The notes: generated by a model not told the origin, from the sequence alone. A stretch of 64,000 nt of DNA from Tolypothrix campylonemoides VB511288 (GCA_000828075.3 JXCB02000023.1:324957-388956); one strand, 5' to 3'. Shown: positions 9,547 through 19,179, counted from the stretch's first letter. Translations and numbers: made by a program.

Positions 9547-10308
9547 ATGAGCGCAACTAGCTACCGCCGAATTATAATTGGGGACGTACATGGTCACTAT
9601 GAAGGTTTAATGACATTGTTGGAGGCAATAGCCCCCACATCAGACGATCAAGTCTATTTTCTTGGAGACTTAATTGATCGCGGGCCTCAAAGCTCATATG
9701 TAGTCAATTTTGTCAAGGAAAGTTGCTATCACTGTCTGCTGGGAAATCATGAGCAGATGTTATTAAACATTTTTACTAACGGACAAGTTCCCACCTCAAT
9801 GGTACAAGCATGGTTGTATAGTGGAGGGCAAGCAACGGTAGCGAGTTACCAACAAGCCACAATACCTCATGACCATGTGGAATGGTTTAAAGCTTTGCCC
9901 ACATATCTTGACTTAGGAGATATTTTGTTGGCTCATGCTGGTGTTGATCCCTCAATTCCGATGAGAGAACAAACTGCTGAACAGCTTTGCTGGGTGCGCG
10001 ATAAATTTCACAGTATGCAAAAACCCTATCTGCCTAATAAGCTGATTATCGTCGGTCACACGATTACCTTTACTCTCCCTGGTGTAAATCCTGGTAAATT
10101 GGCACAAGGACAAGGGTGGCTCGACATTGATACTGGGGCTTATCATCCCCGAAGTGGCTGGTTGACGGGGCTTGATGTTACAAATCAACTGGTTTATCAA
10201 GTCAATGTCCATAATAATACTCTGCGCACCTTGGGTTTAGAAGAAGCAGTAACAATTGTCGATCCAGCCAGAGTTGAAGCTGAACGGTGCAACAGGCGAC
10301 GTAGATAA
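9547..10308 (+). CDS. PPP-type metallophosphoesterase (serine/threonine phosphatase-like)
   Basis: All dinuclear-metal motifs are visible in the 253-residue protein: GDVHGH (12-17), GDLIDRG (40-46), GNHE (66-69), then HAG near 138 and a GHT motif near 174. The spacing fits bacterial PPP phosphatases of the PrpA/ApaH-like group, which dephosphorylate proteins or cleave dinucleoside polyphosphates. The sequence alone does not decide the substrate. It converges with the M48 protease gene 17 bases downstream. Confidence 0.88.
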   Translation: MSATSYRRIIIGDVHGHYEGLMTLLEAIAPTSDDQVYFLGDLIDRGPQSSYVVNFVKESCYHCLLGNHEQMLLNIFTNGQVPTSMVQAWLYSGGQATVASYQQATIPHDHVEWFKALPTYLDLGDILLAHAGVDPSIPMREQTAEQLCWVRDKFHSMQKPYLPNKLIIVGHTITFTLPGVNPGKLAQGQGWLDIDTGAYHPRSGWLTGLDVTNQLVYQVNVHNNTLRTLGLEEAVTIVDPARVEAERCNRRRR

Positions 10309-10325
10309 CTGGTGAGTGCTACTGA

Positions 10326-11195
10326 CTACCTGAGCAATGCTTTGATGTTTGCTTGATAATTAGCATTATCCAAACCAGTACTTCCAGTGCTAGGTTGGGC
10401 GTTGATAGCAGTTTGCAAAGCTTTAATGCGATCGCTTGTTGCAGGGTGGGTACTTAAAAATGAGGGAGTACCAGAACTCTTTTTCAGAAGCTTTTGCATG
10501 AAAGAAACCATCCCCGATTGAGCATAACCAGTGCGTGTTAGAGTTCTTAATCCTCTTTTATCAGCATCAAATTCATCTTCACGACTGCGAGGACGGTTAA
10601 GCGCTAAGTCTACACCAATTCCTATGGCTTGATTGCGGTCTAACCCAGCTGCTGATGCCAAACCACTTGCAAGTGCTCTTTGCCGCATCTGCCTGACTAA
10701 GTGCTTCCCGCCAATGTGACCAATTTCATGACCGATGACACTTGCTAATTCCGCTTCATTTTCTGCGGTTTTCAGCAAACCTGTATGGATATACACAAAG
10801 CCCCCTAAAGTGGCAAAAGCGTTGATACTGTCATCATCAACGACTTGAAAGGTATAGGGGAGATCGGGGCGATCGCTATTGGCTGCTAGACGCCGACCAA
10901 GTTGTGTTACATAATCATTAACTGCGGAATTGCGGTAAAGCCGAACTTGACTACTCACCAACTGCTGATTAATTTGCTTGCCAAGATCAACCTCTTGCCT
11001 AGGTGAGATATTAGACAACTGAATGACTTGGACTCCTTGTAAAATAAGAGGCAATAACCGTTCAGCATCAATAGCTCTTGCCGTTATTGGTGTCAATAAA
11101 CACAAACACAAGGCGACGACTATGGAAATTAACGGGTAAAACCAAGGACGTCGAAAAAAACGGGGATTTATAGAAAAACGTTTCGTATTGATCAT
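10326..11195 (-). CDS. M48-family metalloprotease, exported
   Basis: The 289-residue protein has a signal-peptide or anchor segment (about residues 19-40, ending near ARA) and the M48 zinc motif HEIGH at 156-160. A third ligand glutamate lies in the downstream SREDEFDAD block. Such proteases (BepA/LoiP-like) act on envelope proteins in the periplasm. I start at ATG 11195 because the 18 residues encoded upstream to 11249 are polar and would spoil the signal peptide. It is an isolated gene convergent with the phosphatase. Confidence 0.85.
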   Translation of the reverse strand: MINTKRFSINPRFFRRPWFYPLISIVVALCLCLLTPITARAIDAERLLPLILQGVQVIQLSNISPRQEVDLGKQINQQLVSSQVRLYRNSAVNDYVTQLGRRLAANSDRPDLPYTFQVVDDDSINAFATLGGFVYIHTGLLKTAENEAELASVIGHEIGHIGGKHLVRQMRQRALASGLASAAGLDRNQAIGIGVDLALNRPRSREDEFDADKRGLRTLTRTGYAQSGMVSFMQKLLKKSSGTPSFLSTHPATSDRIKALQTAINAQPSTGSTGLDNANYQANIKALLR

Positions 11196-11444
11196 AAATC
11201 CGGTTTGAAAAGAGGTTTGGGGGAATTTAAAACTATAGGACGGATTCATAGCCCTATAAGTTGCATTTTAAAGTTGTTGCCAAGATAGAAAATATTTTCA
11301 AGCACGACAGCAACTTAAAACCGCAAAAAGTCCGTCCAAAATTAGGAAGTTGTGATACACTGTCGCATAACCTCAACGCCTAGCTGGTTATATTGCCTAT
11401 ACTCCTACAATCAGTAACTTTGCTCTTATCTGGAAAAACTTATT

Positions 11445-11981
11445 ATGGCTATTTTAGATTCCAAAGGTCGTTTATTCGGTAAAATTAACATCCTCGATTT
11501 AGGTGCTGCACTGGTCATTGTGTTGGTAATCTTAGGCATCTTTATCTTCCCTGGCGGTTCCGGCTCCGTTGCCCAAGTCGGTAGTAAAATAGTACCTATC
11601 GAAGTAGACTTAGTCGTTCGCGGATTAAACATCCTCGATACTCAACAGTTATATACACAAGGGTTTACAAAAGGCGGTAAAACTAACGTTATTATCCGCA
11701 ATCAACCCCACGGCCAGATTGATATTAAATCTGTGGAAGAGCTACCCAGAACCGTATTAGTTCCTCAACCTGATGGTTCTGTTAAAGAATTGCCAGAGCC
11801 AAACAGAACAAGTAACTTTAGTAAAGATCTACGTTTAACTTTAGCAGGCAAAGCAAAAATTACTGACCAAGGACCAGTTCTAGGTAACAGTAAAGTAAAA
11901 ATTGGAATGCCAATAGAGTTAGACGGCTTTAACTACAACTTTAACGCCACTGTCATTGATCTGAGATTACTAGAAAAGTAG
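11445..11981 (+). CDS. DUF4330 membrane-anchored protein
   Basis: The 178-residue product opens AILDSKGRLFGKINILDLGA, the signature of cyanobacterial DUF4330 proteins. A single membrane helix follows (about residues 22-38) and then a soluble, probably periplasmic, domain. Function is unknown. A rho-independent terminator follows immediately. Confidence 0.85.
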   Translation: MAILDSKGRLFGKINILDLGAALVIVLVILGIFIFPGGSGSVAQVGSKIVPIEVDLVVRGLNILDTQQLYTQGFTKGGKTNVIIRNQPHGQIDIKSVEELPRTVLVPQPDGSVKELPEPNRTSNFSKDLRLTLAGKAKITDQGPVLGNSKVKIGMPIELDGFNYNFNATVIDLRLLEK

Positions 11982-12010
11982 CATTTCATCTGTGTAGAAA
12001 AAAGCTGATG

Positions 12011-12041
12011 ATAGCCTCCTATTTAAAGAGGCTATTTTTTT
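12011..12041 (+). terminator. Rho-independent terminator of the DUF4330 gene
   Basis: Eight-base arms ATAGCCTC (12011-12018) and GAGGCTAT (12028-12035) with a 9-base loop run into seven or eight T residues, 30 bases after the stop codon. Confidence 0.88.
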
Positions 12042-12211
12042 AGTATATTTTTTAGTATTTAGGGGCGGAGTCCCCTACACCCCTATTCCCCTACACCCCT
12101 AGTTATGTAAAATGACCAATTTTTCCCGATTTTCCACAAGTCGTTGTAATACCTCTTTTTAGGGTACTATATGGACAAATTCCATCTCACATATAGTAGC
12201 CGGAACCCAGT

Positions 12212-12886
12212 ATGGATGGAGCAGAAATGAATCGGCTAATTGAGAGTGTGCACCAAGAGCTACTCCCCAGGTTCCGAATTGAGAGCGTTGACCCCCACGA
12301 CCCGGTGGAAGTCCGCCATATCCCCAAACCCTGGCGGCTTCTCGGCACAGGCAACTACGCTGCTGTGGTCTATCATCCTGACTACCCAGACCAGGTGGTA
12401 AAGATTTACGCGCCCGGACGCCCGGGTTTATTTGAGGAGGTGGAGGTCTATCGCCGCCTAGGTTCCCACCCTGCCTTCTCTGAATGTCTGTATGCCGAAG
12501 ATAGCTTCTTAATCTTAAAGCGACTGCATGGAGTGACCCTCTACGACTGTATGCACCGTGGTTTACGGATACCAAAGCAGGTTATACGAGATATCGACTC
12601 TGCTCTAGACTATGCCCGTAAGCGCGGTCTCCACCCGCATGATGTCCACGGTCGCAATGTGATGATGCACAAAGGCAGGGGACTGGTCGTAGACGTTTCG
12701 GACTTTCTTCATGAGGAGACCTGCTCAAAGTGGAATGACCTGAAGAGAGCCTATTACTGGCTGTACCGACCCTTCCTCTCCCCGCTTCGGCTACGGGTAC
12801 CCTACTTTGTCCTAGATATTGTCCGCAAGAGCTATCGCCTCTTGCGCCGCTTAGCTTCACGCTACTTGCACCAAGGGAAAAGCTGA
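12212..12886 (+). CDS. Small kinase-like (Rio/ABC1-like) protein
   Basis: The 224-residue protein carries a minimal kinase fold: a glycine-containing loop LGTGNYAAVVY (near residues 44-54), a lysine in QVVKIYAPG, a conserved glutamate in EEVEVYRRLG, a catalytic loop HPHDVHGRNVMM (about 141-152), and VVDVSDF in place of DFG. The compact lobes recall Rio or aminoglycoside-kinase relatives annotated as serine/threonine kinases in cyanobacteria. Its base composition is clearly more GC-rich than that of its neighbours, which may reflect transfer. ATG 12227, with GGAG seven bases before it, is an alternative start that removes five residues. Substrate is unknown. Confidence 0.75.
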   Translation: MDGAEMNRLIESVHQELLPRFRIESVDPHDPVEVRHIPKPWRLLGTGNYAAVVYHPDYPDQVVKIYAPGRPGLFEEVEVYRRLGSHPAFSECLYAEDSFLILKRLHGVTLYDCMHRGLRIPKQVIRDIDSALDYARKRGLHPHDVHGRNVMMHKGRGLVVDVSDFLHEETCSKWNDLKRAYYWLYRPFLSPLRLRVPYFVLDIVRKSYRLLRRLASRYLHQGKS

Positions 12887-13786
12887 ACAAAACACGCAAC
12901 CTTCCACCTGGATACTTGTTTTGCGGTGCTTTTGAAATCATTAGTTAATGATTAGTTAATAAATTTAGTTAATAAATTGTGTCAAGAAATCTTTTGCAAA
13001 AGCCAAATTTATGAGAATAAAACTATAGATGTAGACGCCCCAGGGCGGTGAGACAGCGCTGCAGGAGGAGCGCTAGCCATGCAGTGAGGCAGCGCTCTTG
13101 GTAGGGCTTCGCGGCTCGACTGAGCTTCGCGGACTTCGGCGTCAGCGCTCAGCCGAACGCTCGACTGAGCTTCGCGGCTCGAGTGAGCCTCGCCGAACGT
13201 CCGAACTCCGAACTCCGAACCGCGGTCAGCGGCTCGAGTGAGCGGCTCGGGCTTCCGTGAGCGTCAGCGGCTCGAGTGTTTAAAAACCTCACCCCCATCC
13301 CCTCTCCGAAGTTCGGAGAGGGGTGCCCGTGAGGGCGGGGTGAGGTGATACGTATGAATGCAACTGGGTATCAAATGTCCATTACGCTCACCTACCGATA
13401 CAAATACATCATATCCAAAGGCTGCTGAGCTCTACTTCTAATAAAGTGGATGGAAAATTTGCGACTACTTAATGAAGATTTGGTAACTTTTTTTCTACTT
13501 TTTAAAGTTTTTGTTGCTCTCAGATACTATTATACATATCATTGTACTGGTAGCAGCTATAACTTAGGGGTGAAACCCCACAGTAGGCTTCTATGGTATT
13601 CTATCAGAAACATTACTGAGTTTGTGAGCGTCAAGAAAACTGGAAACGCTCATCAAAATTATCCAGTAAATTCAGGTGTGCTTCGTGCTGCTTGCTGATT
13701 AACTACCTCTTGAACCTAGGATGCAATGCAGCTCGGTAAAAACAATAACTACTTATGTAATTTCTAATCTAAATGTTCTCTAGACA
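12887..13786. other. Long intergenic region with GC-rich repeat block
   Basis: This 900-base spacer holds AT-rich sequence, the GC-rich repeat block at 13030-13345 (listed separately) and a weak 82-codon rightward frame at 13450-13698 with no recognised family. I regard that frame as non-coding. The promoter of the gene at 13787 should lie near 13700-13780. Confidence 0.45.
13030..13345. repeat. GC-rich composite repeat block
   Basis: The motif GCTTCGCGGCTCGA(C/G)TGAGC and pieces of it (CAGCGGCTCGAGTGAGCGG, CCGAACTCCGAAC) recur several times in both orientations. They are followed by an inverted repeat with CCTCTCCGAA and TTCGGAGAGG arms near 13298-13322, inside a CCTCACCCC...GGGGTGAGG frame. 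The same GCGGCTCGAGTGAGC vocabulary reappears at 19256-19365. The GC content is far above that of the flanks. Confidence 0.7.
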
Positions 13787-14389
13787 ATGACAAAGCGGGG
13801 TGTCGTGGTAAAACAAGCTAGTCTTCAATCGCAAACAAAGCAAACCATTGAAGACCAAAATTTTTCTCTTCACAATTTTGAGTTTTCCAGTAAGATTGTA
13901 GATTACGCTTCGCAAGGTCAAACCGAACAAGAAGTTGACAGCGCAGTGGTAGCTGTACCAACGTGTATCTATTTAAATCTGGAAGATTTAAGATGTTTTG
14001 AAGCAGTGGAGCGACAATACGAGCAATGGGGCGTCGTTTTTAATAATTGTATAGCAATACAGCCCTCAAATCCAGCATTTCCTACCCACTCCGGTCTGGT
14101 AGTGTTAATGGGAGCGCGTAAGAACGAATCTTTAGAAGCAACTTTTCTGCGTCCTGTTCATTTTGTCAGTGCCTTTGTCACTAGTTCACAGCGGCTTGTG
14201 CTTTCAGCATACAACCGTGATCACCAACTACTGACCCAAACGGTACTACCGGGAGCAAATCTTGCCAATTCTGACTCTACTGTGCCTCCTAACACGTTAT
14301 TATCCTTATCAGCAAATGAAATTCACCGCGTGACCTTCTGTGCTTTTGATGGTCAATTCACCATTGATGACTTTAGTTTCTGTTATTAA
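13787..14389 (+). CDS. Hypothetical protein, probable beta-rich domain
   Basis: The 200-residue protein has no signal peptide or membrane helix that I can see. Its C-terminal two-thirds (from about residue 60) alternates hydrophobic beta-strand-like segments and ends FDGQFTIDDFSF. That phrase occurs in many cyanobacterial proteins of unknown function related to PEP-CTERM secreted proteins, but no PEP-CTERM tail is present. The region around AIQPSNPAFPTHSG is also typical of that group. It is followed by a palindromic hairpin and converges with the glycosyltransferase gene. Function unknown. Confidence 0.65.
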   Translation: MTKRGVVVKQASLQSQTKQTIEDQNFSLHNFEFSSKIVDYASQGQTEQEVDSAVVAVPTCIYLNLEDLRCFEAVERQYEQWGVVFNNCIAIQPSNPAFPTHSGLVVLMGARKNESLEATFLRPVHFVSAFVTSSQRLVLSAYNRDHQLLTQTVLPGANLANSDSTVPPNTLLSLSANEIHRVTFCAFDGQFTIDDFSFCY

Positions 14390-14430
14390 CTAGTAGTTTA
14401 TGCCATTAATTTTGATATGTTGTAGGAGTC

Positions 14431-14463
14431 AGATCCCCGACTTCTTAAAGAAGTCGGGGATCT
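14431..14463. repeat. Perfect 16-bp-arm hairpin between convergent genes
   Basis: The arms AGATCCCCGACTTCTT and its exact complement are separated by one base. Hairpins of this GATCCCCGACTTCTT type are widespread repeats in cyanobacteria. Here one sits between two convergent genes and could act as a bidirectional terminator, although no long T run follows. Confidence 0.75.
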
Positions 14464-14489
14464 TGTAACCCATTAGAATTAATGAAACG

Positions 14490-15257
14490 TTAATTCGACG
14501 CTACACCCACCCCAAAAACTTGAAAAAACCGATAAATAAGAGCTTTCAGGGCAAACTCAGGCAAAGCCAACATCCGTTGCCAGCGCCAAGGTTCTTTATA
14601 AAGCCGATACAGCCATTCCAAATTATTATCTCCCAACCAAGCAGGAGCGCGAGTTTTCACCCCCGACCAAATATCAAAACTGCCTCCAACACCAATCCAT
14701 ATTGCTTGAGGACACAAATGGCGATTGTTAGCAATCCATAACTCTTGACGTGGAACTCCCAAGCCAACAAAAATAACTTGTGGCTGTAGTTGGGTAAGAG
14801 TTTGCCGCAATTGTTCTTCTTCTTGTGGGGAATGGAAGCCGGAATGACTGCCTGCTACGATTAAACCTGGAACTTGAGAAAGCCAAAACTCTGATGCTTT
14901 TGCGCCTACACCAGGCGCTCCTCCATAGAAAAATACTTTTGTACCCGTTCTCAGTTGCCCAATTTGTTGCAACAGTGCTTGTGCAAGTTCAATTCCGGGA
15001 GTTCTTTGAACTTTTTGCCGCAACAGCCATCGGAGATAGAGAACTACCCCCGCTCCATCTGGAATCACTAACTCCGCATTCTTTATGACCTGAGCGAGAG
15101 AGGAATTCCGCTCTGCCTGCATAGTCATTTCTGCATTGAGCGTGACCACATGAACTCCTATGCCTTGTTGCAGGCATTCTAGCAACCAGCTTGGATAATT
15201 AGTCATTACATGAACTGGTAGCCCTAATACTGAAAATTTTCTAGGCAGTTCAGACAT
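14490..15257 (-). CDS. WecG/TagA/CpsF-family glycosyltransferase
   Basis: The 255-residue protein matches the WecG/TagA family (GT26): VVTLNAEMTMQAERN near residue 40, IPDGAGVVLYLRW, RTPGIEL, FFYGGAPGVGAKA, VGLGVPRQELWI near 170 and GVGGSFDIWSG near 195. Members transfer ManNAc-type sugars onto lipid-linked precursors of polysaccharide or teichoic acid; in cyanobacteria they accompany exopolysaccharide synthesis. No other polysaccharide genes are adjacent. The C-terminus keeps the conserved EWLYRLYKEPWRW block. Confidence 0.9.
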   Translation of the reverse strand: MSELPRKFSVLGLPVHVMTNYPSWLLECLQQGIGVHVVTLNAEMTMQAERNSSLAQVIKNAELVIPDGAGVVLYLRWLLRQKVQRTPGIELAQALLQQIGQLRTGTKVFFYGGAPGVGAKASEFWLSQVPGLIVAGSHSGFHSPQEEEQLRQTLTQLQPQVIFVGLGVPRQELWIANNRHLCPQAIWIGVGGSFDIWSGVKTRAPAWLGDNNLEWLYRLYKEPWRWQRMLALPEFALKALIYRFFQVFGVGVASN

Positions 15258-15860
15258 AGCCTATTCTTAACGAGCCTCACACCAACTATATAAATAGAAC
15301 AATAGCTTATCAAATTGTTTCCAAAAGCTTATTATGGGAATTTTACAAATTCTTGAGATCGTTGTATGCCAAATCTGATGGTTATATGTGGTAAGACTTA
15401 TAGCCCAAGAGACTGTCTGTTAGTTAAACATATGCTATGCTACCCCAATGCCCATATAGCATACTTCTCCAATAAGTCACAAATTTGGGTATGGCTTGTG
15501 CTATCTATTTAGGTGTTAGTTTACTCGCTATAGTATCAGAATGCAGAATAGAACTTATCAATGTCAGGCACTGCTAAGCAGGAGCAGTACTTTTCATTTT
15601 TATTTTTATTGTTGAAGCTAATGTTCTTCAGGAGATTTGTGCAACTCCACGACTTATCAACCTGACATATGAACTGTGGAGGCTTTGAGGGCTATTTTCT
15701 TAGTGAATGGCTCAGGCACGGAGCCAACGCGTTTCTGTGCTAGTCTAACTCAAAAAGCTCTCCTTATCTATATTTTTCCACAGGCACCTTGAAACTGCAT
15801 CTCCTGAACCTCTTGTAAACTCAATTTTACAGCTTTTAAGTGTAAGGGCGGTAATAGACC
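15258..15860. other. Long divergent intergenic region
   Basis: About 600 bases between the glycosyltransferase and response-regulator genes, which diverge. I see no reading frame with family features and no strong hairpin. It is long enough for promoters and an unrecognised small RNA. Confidence 0.35.
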
Positions 15861-16586
15861 ATGGCTAAAATTCGTGTTGCTTTGATTGAAGATCATGACC
15901 TCACCCGTGTGGGTATTCGGACAGCGCTCCTGCAAAAGGAAGAAATTGAAGTTGTCGGAGAAGCGACTAATGCAGTAGAAGGTTTGAAGATGTTAAAAAC
16001 TCTACAACCAGATATTGCAATTGTTGATATCGGTTTACCAGATAAAGATGGAATTGAACTCACACGGGAGGTGAAATCGACAGCTCATGGAGAAGAGTTA
16101 GCAACAAAAGTATTGATTTTGACACTGCGGGATAATAAAGAAGCGGTGCTAGCAGCTTTTGCCGCAGGGGCTGACTCTTACTGTATGAAGGATATTAGGT
16201 TCGATAATTTGCTGGACGCTGTGCGAGTTACTTACAACGGTAACGCTTGGATTGATCCGGCGATCGCTCGCATTGTCTTGCAACAAGCACAACAAAATCC
16301 ACCCAAACCCGAAGCCATAACATTAGACAACAAGAGCGTTGATAGTAACTCACGCCCCCCTGAGAATCAGCCGGATGAGATGATAGACCCTTATACCCTA
16401 ACAGAAAGGGAATTAGAAGTCTTGCAATTGATTGTAGAAGGTTGTAGCAATGCGGTGATTGCGGAAAGACTTTACATCACAGTTGGAACTGTCAAAACAC
16501 ACGTCCGAAACATTTTAAACAAGCTGTGCGCTGATGACCGCACGCAAGCAGCAGTCCGCGCTTTGCGTTCTGGATTGGTGGGATAG
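15861..16586 (+). CDS. NarL/FixJ-family response regulator
   Basis: The 241-residue protein has a receiver domain (residues 1-125; acidic pocket EDHD at 10-13, phospho-acceptor Asp56 in IVDIGLP, KD near 110) and a LuxR-type helix-turn-helix (about 178-238; LTERELEVLQLIVEG...VGTVKTHVRNIL). It would bind DNA once phosphorylated by an unidentified sensor kinase; no histidine kinase lies next to it. The gene for a response-regulator phosphatase follows 470 bases later on the same strand, so they may be related functionally. Confidence 0.92.
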   Translation: MAKIRVALIEDHDLTRVGIRTALLQKEEIEVVGEATNAVEGLKMLKTLQPDIAIVDIGLPDKDGIELTREVKSTAHGEELATKVLILTLRDNKEAVLAAFAAGADSYCMKDIRFDNLLDAVRVTYNGNAWIDPAIARIVLQQAQQNPPKPEAITLDNKSVDSNSRPPENQPDEMIDPYTLTERELEVLQLIVEGCSNAVIAERLYITVGTVKTHVRNILNKLCADDRTQAAVRALRSGLVG

Positions 16587-17055
16587 AGTTCACATTGGGG
16601 TGTGGCAACCTCTGAAGAGACTATATCAAAATTTACAGAAAATTTTGACATAATTATGCTATCTAATTGGATAGATTCTACTTACTTTTGTTTTTCTAAT
16701 TCTTTTTCAACAAGAAAGAACTCAGAACTCAGGAGTCAGAACTCAGAATTAAGTTCTCTACGACTGACTAGCTTTGAGTATCAGTTTAAGTCCCCCACCC
16801 TTAGGGTGACTCCAGAGGACACGCTAGGCGTTGGCAGAGGGTGTTCTGTGGACTTACGCAGTTCCCTAGGTTGGGAAACCCGCTTGCAGGGCTGTCTTAG
16901 CAAATCTTTGAAAAGGTGGTCTTCAATTAATAGCGGATCTCAATCCCCTACTTATTACATTCTGAATTCTAAGTTCTGCATTCTTTTTCAATCATCAGGA
17001 GGCAGCAACAAAACGCTACCTCGCTACTCATTGCATCTAAAAAGTCAACTCATGT
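16587..17055. other. Intergenic spacer with heptameric repeats
   Basis: A 153-codon frame (16602-17063) spans this spacer but overlaps the next gene. Its sequence is made of repeats: AACTCAGAACTCAGGAGTC-type heptamers at 16716-16760 match the reverse complement of 8236-8270. I judge it non-coding. Confidence 0.5.
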
Positions 17056-18732
17056 ATGACTGAGATAGAGGTAGCCAAACTGAAGCTCATGGTGGTAGAT
17101 GATGAGCCTGATAATCTTGATTTACTCTACCGCACTTTTAGGCGAGACTTTCAGGTGTATAGAGCAACTGATGCTCTCACTGGGCTGGATATCTTGGATA
17201 AAGAAGGCGAGATGGCTGTCATTATCTCTGACCAAAGAATGCCACAGATGAATGGCACAGAATTTCTCGGTCGAACTGTGGAGCGCTTTCCTGATACAAT
17301 GCGAATTTTGCTAACTGGTTTTACCGATGTCGAAGATTTGGTAGAGGCGATAAACTCTGGTCAGGTGTTCAAGTACATCACTAAACCTTGGAAACCCGAG
17401 CGACTCAAGGCAGTTGTTGAGCAAGCCGTAGACATATATCGAGTCGTCAAAAAACGCACACAAGAATTGAGTCGCGCCTTGCGGCGAGAATCTTTATTTA
17501 ATGCAGTCACAACAGCGATTCGCGAGTCTTTAGACTATAATAGTATGCTACAAAAAATTGTAGCAACAATAGGACAGGCTTTTGAAGCCAGTTATTGCCT
17601 ACTGAGACCAGTGGAGGGCGATCGCCTCACACTAGATCAGTTCTGCTACCAAGATCCGAAATCTTTAGCATCAAGTTGTTATTTCGATCCAAATCCTTTG
17701 ATTGAGAAGGTTTTGCAAAGCCGTCAATATCAACTTGCTCAAAATACAAATGATGACAAAGCCTGTCAGCAACTGGTAGTACCACTTACATACCAGCAAA
17801 ACCTGCTTGCTGTTCTAGTCCTCAACCATGAGCACCACGCTCGCTCTTGGCAACAAGAAGACATCCAGCTCATTGCAGGCGTTGCCGAACAAGCAGCCTT
17901 AGCCCTCTGCCAGGCAAAACTCTATCAACGCCTTCAAGAGAAACAACAGCAAATCCGCGCCGAGTTGGAAGTTGCTCGCCAAATTCAAAATAACCTGCTG
18001 CGCCAAACCATGCCCGACATCAAGGGTGTGAGAGTACAAGCCTGTTGCCAGCCAGCTCGTGAAGTCGGAGGGGATTTTTTTGAAGTGTTTGCCCATCCCA
18101 AAGGAGACTTGTGGTTAGCGGTAGGAGACGTTTCTGGTAAGGGTGTCCCAGCGGCTTTGTTCATGGCTAGTGCCATTTCGGTATTGCGCCGAGAGTTGTC
18201 TCAAGAATCACCACCTTTACCGAGTGTGGTCATGCAAAATCTTAACCATGCTCTCAGTGATGATTTGATCAGCAACAATTACTTTATCACCCTCGTCTTA
18301 GCTCGTTATATTCCCACCACCAGGGAACTCATTTATGCTAATGCAGGGCATATATATCCCCTGGTATGGTCGCGCCCAGAGACAACTGTGGAACCCCCTC
18401 CCCAGTATCTTAAGGTACGCAGCGTTCCCCTAGGTATCTTCCCTATATGGCAGGCAAAGTCTAGTCAGTTGGTTCTTGCACCCCGAGATATCCTGCTGCT
18501 AGCGAGTGATGGTATTACCGAAGCTAAAGTTTTAAAAAATACAAATTTATATCTTAATTCCGTAGATAGCGAGCAACGAGTCAGCCGTTCTATGCTGAAT
18601 CAAGAAGGTCTTTGGCAACTGCTTAAGAGTGAAGCCCAACCACTTCATCTTAACCATTTACTAACGCGTATCCAGGCAAACAACTTAGTTCAAGAAGATG
18701 ACCAAACTATACTTTCGCTGGAGGTTTTCTAA
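17056..18732 (+). CDS. Response regulator / GAF / PP2C (SpoIIE-like) phosphatase
   Basis: The 558-residue protein combines a receiver (about residues 8-130; VVDDEPDN, Asp59 in ISDQRMP, K near 116), a GAF domain (about 155-290), a short coiled coil, and a SpoIIE/RsbU-type PP2C domain (about 325-556) with GGDFFEVF, VGDVSGKGVPAALFMA and LLASDGITEA metal-site motifs. RsbU-type phosphatases dephosphorylate STAS anti-anti-sigma factors. The next gene, an RsbW-like ATPase, starts one base after the TAA, so the two form a kinase/phosphatase pair. No STAS protein is in the window. The start ATG 17056 lies just before the receiver. Confidence 0.9.
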   Translation: MTEIEVAKLKLMVVDDEPDNLDLLYRTFRRDFQVYRATDALTGLDILDKEGEMAVIISDQRMPQMNGTEFLGRTVERFPDTMRILLTGFTDVEDLVEAINSGQVFKYITKPWKPERLKAVVEQAVDIYRVVKKRTQELSRALRRESLFNAVTTAIRESLDYNSMLQKIVATIGQAFEASYCLLRPVEGDRLTLDQFCYQDPKSLASSCYFDPNPLIEKVLQSRQYQLAQNTNDDKACQQLVVPLTYQQNLLAVLVLNHEHHARSWQQEDIQLIAGVAEQAALALCQAKLYQRLQEKQQQIRAELEVARQIQNNLLRQTMPDIKGVRVQACCQPAREVGGDFFEVFAHPKGDLWLAVGDVSGKGVPAALFMASAISVLRRELSQESPPLPSVVMQNLNHALSDDLISNNYFITLVLARYIPTTRELIYANAGHIYPLVWSRPETTVEPPPQYLKVRSVPLGIFPIWQAKSSQLVLAPRDILLLASDGITEAKVLKNTNLYLNSVDSEQRVSRSMLNQEGLWQLLKSEAQPLHLNHLLTRIQANNLVQEDDQTILSLEVF

Positions 18733-19179
18733 GTGATGAAAAGTGAGCTTCATGTACCAAGTGACTTGAAGTTTTTAACCATAGTAGAAAACTGGTTACT
18801 AGGATGCTTGGAAGTCCAGTTTAAAGGTTCAGTTGATTGGTCAATGCAATCAAGTCGCTTGCGGCTGGTTTTGGTGGAAGCCTACTCTAACGTAGTGCGT
18901 CACGCTCATAAGGATCAGCCTTATCTGCCAGTTTTAATTCGTTTGGAACTAAAAGATACCGATATTGTTCTGGAAGTTTGGGATCACGGCAAAGGCTTCG
19001 ATGTATCCAGCTATTTGCCTCCAAATCCCACAGATAGACAAGAAGGGGGCTATGGTTGGCTAATTATGCATCGTCTTATGGACAAGGTGGAGTACCAGTT
19101 AGAAGTCGATGGTGGTAACTGTTTGAAGTTAGAAGTGACTTTGCCAAAAGTCACTCAACGCGCACCCCAGCCTGTATAG
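18733..19179 (+). CDS. RsbW-like ATP-binding protein (anti-sigma/STAS kinase type)
   Basis: The 148-residue HATPase domain has the N-box EAYSNVVRHAH (about residues 50-60), the G1 box DHGKGFD (about 83-89) and a G2-like GGYGWLIMHRLMD (about 104-116). This is the GHKL kinase of partner-switching modules that phosphorylates STAS proteins or binds sigma factors. A GGAGG in the end of the upstream gene serves GTG 18733 or ATG 18736. It forms a bicistronic unit with the PP2C gene. Target protein is unknown. Confidence 0.87.
   Translation: MMKSELHVPSDLKFLTIVENWLLGCLEVQFKGSVDWSMQSSRLRLVLVEAYSNVVRHAHKDQPYLPVLIRLELKDTDIVLEVWDHGKGFDVSSYLPPNPTDRQEGGYGWLIMHRLMDKVEYQLEVDGGNCLKLEVTLPKVTQRAPQPV

Noticed and set aside
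13450-13698. 82-codon rightward frame
   Set aside because: No recognisable family, poor start context, and it lies in repeat-bearing spacer DNA.
16602-17063. 153-codon rightward frame before the PP2C gene
   Set aside because: Its translation is made of heptameric and dispersed repeats, and it overlaps the next gene's start.
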